From contig NZ_BAAACW010000042.1 of assembly GCF_039521845.1 (NCBI RefSeq), positions 1 to 23,345 on the forward strand: DNA of 23,345 bases. Direction: 5' to 3'. A program made the position numbers and the translations under genes. Position 1 is the first letter of the stretch. Each line of letters starts with the position of its first letter. This document shows, in pieces, positions 23,322-23,345 of the stretch. The notes beneath the pieces are model-generated. The model saw only the letters and a program-made list of their open reading frames with translations, was not told the origin of the DNA and did not search any database. This DNA comes from Alkalibacterium iburiense (GTDB taxonomy: Bacteria; Bacillota; Bacilli; Lactobacillales; Carnobacteriaceae_A).

Positions 23322-23345
23322 ATCAGTCAATAACTCTAAAAAACG

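Noticed and set aside
1..23345. Search for CRISPR arrays, rRNA and complete tRNA genes
   Set aside because: No regularly spaced repeats, no cas genes, and no rRNA or tRNA signatures were seen on either strand by eye.

Overview
The window is low-G+C, Gram-positive DNA with strong AGGAGG-type ribosome binding sites and some TTG and GTG starts. It carries cre-like CcpA sites and a PTS-linked dihydroxyacetone kinase. This suggests a member of the Lactobacillales; a Carnobacteriaceae-like genus (Carnobacterium, Marinilactibacillus, Alkalibacterium) is my best guess, unproven. A run of 55 N at 12820-12874 shows that this is a scaffolded draft assembly.

Layout. (1) 61-3231, minus strand: a three-gene operon in the order Mrr-type restriction endonuclease, unknown 268-aa protein, TerB_N-domain protein. 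It may be a small defence cassette. (2) 3723-5054, minus: an exported Ser/Gly/Thr-rich repeat protein with its own promoter. (3) 5509-11866, minus: an apparent operon reading AraC-type regulator, GH31 alpha-glycosidase, TRAP binding lipoprotein (DctP), TRAP small permease (DctQ), TRAP large permease (DctM). A cre-like site lies between the first two genes, and a hairpin follows dctM. (4) 12489-14249: a GNAT acetyltransferase gene broken by the assembly gap, then about 0.9 kb of mostly non-coding DNA with one decayed coding segment, a strong terminator and a repeat-bearing island. (5) 14250-17392, minus: gldA-dhaK-dhaL-dhaM, which turns glycerol into dihydroxyacetone and then into dihydroxyacetone phosphate using PEP through the PTS. 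(6) 17571-19667, plus: dhaS (TetR-family activator) and a glycerol-kinase-like gene, divergent from gldA. (7) 20059-20988, plus: an alpha/beta-hydrolase of the monoacylglycerol lipase type. (8) 21295-23345, plus: a decayed IS66-family element with an intact tnpB, a tnpA remnant, and a tnpC that is frameshifted near its start and truncated at its end.

How the genes work together. Regions 5-7 look like a glycerol island. The lipase-like hydrolase could release glycerol, GldA oxidises it, and DhaKLM phosphorylates dihydroxyacetone. DhaS would act at a 22-bp dyad (17471-17492) lying between two well-formed divergent promoters and just upstream of both -35 boxes. A cre-like site downstream of the gldA promoter adds probable catabolite repression.

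The most unusual gene is the glycerol-kinase homologue after dhaS. At the position of E. coli GlpK Asp245, the catalytic/glycerol-binding Asp, it has Asn. At the position of Thr267, a phosphate contact, it has Gln. The phosphorylatable His of Gram-positive GlpK is also absent. It sits where DhaS's co-activator DhaQ (a catalytically dead DhaK paralogue) is found in Lactococcus, and no DhaQ is present in the window. I propose that it is a glycerol/DHA-sensing pseudokinase or a kinase of altered specificity. This is inference from sequence and context.
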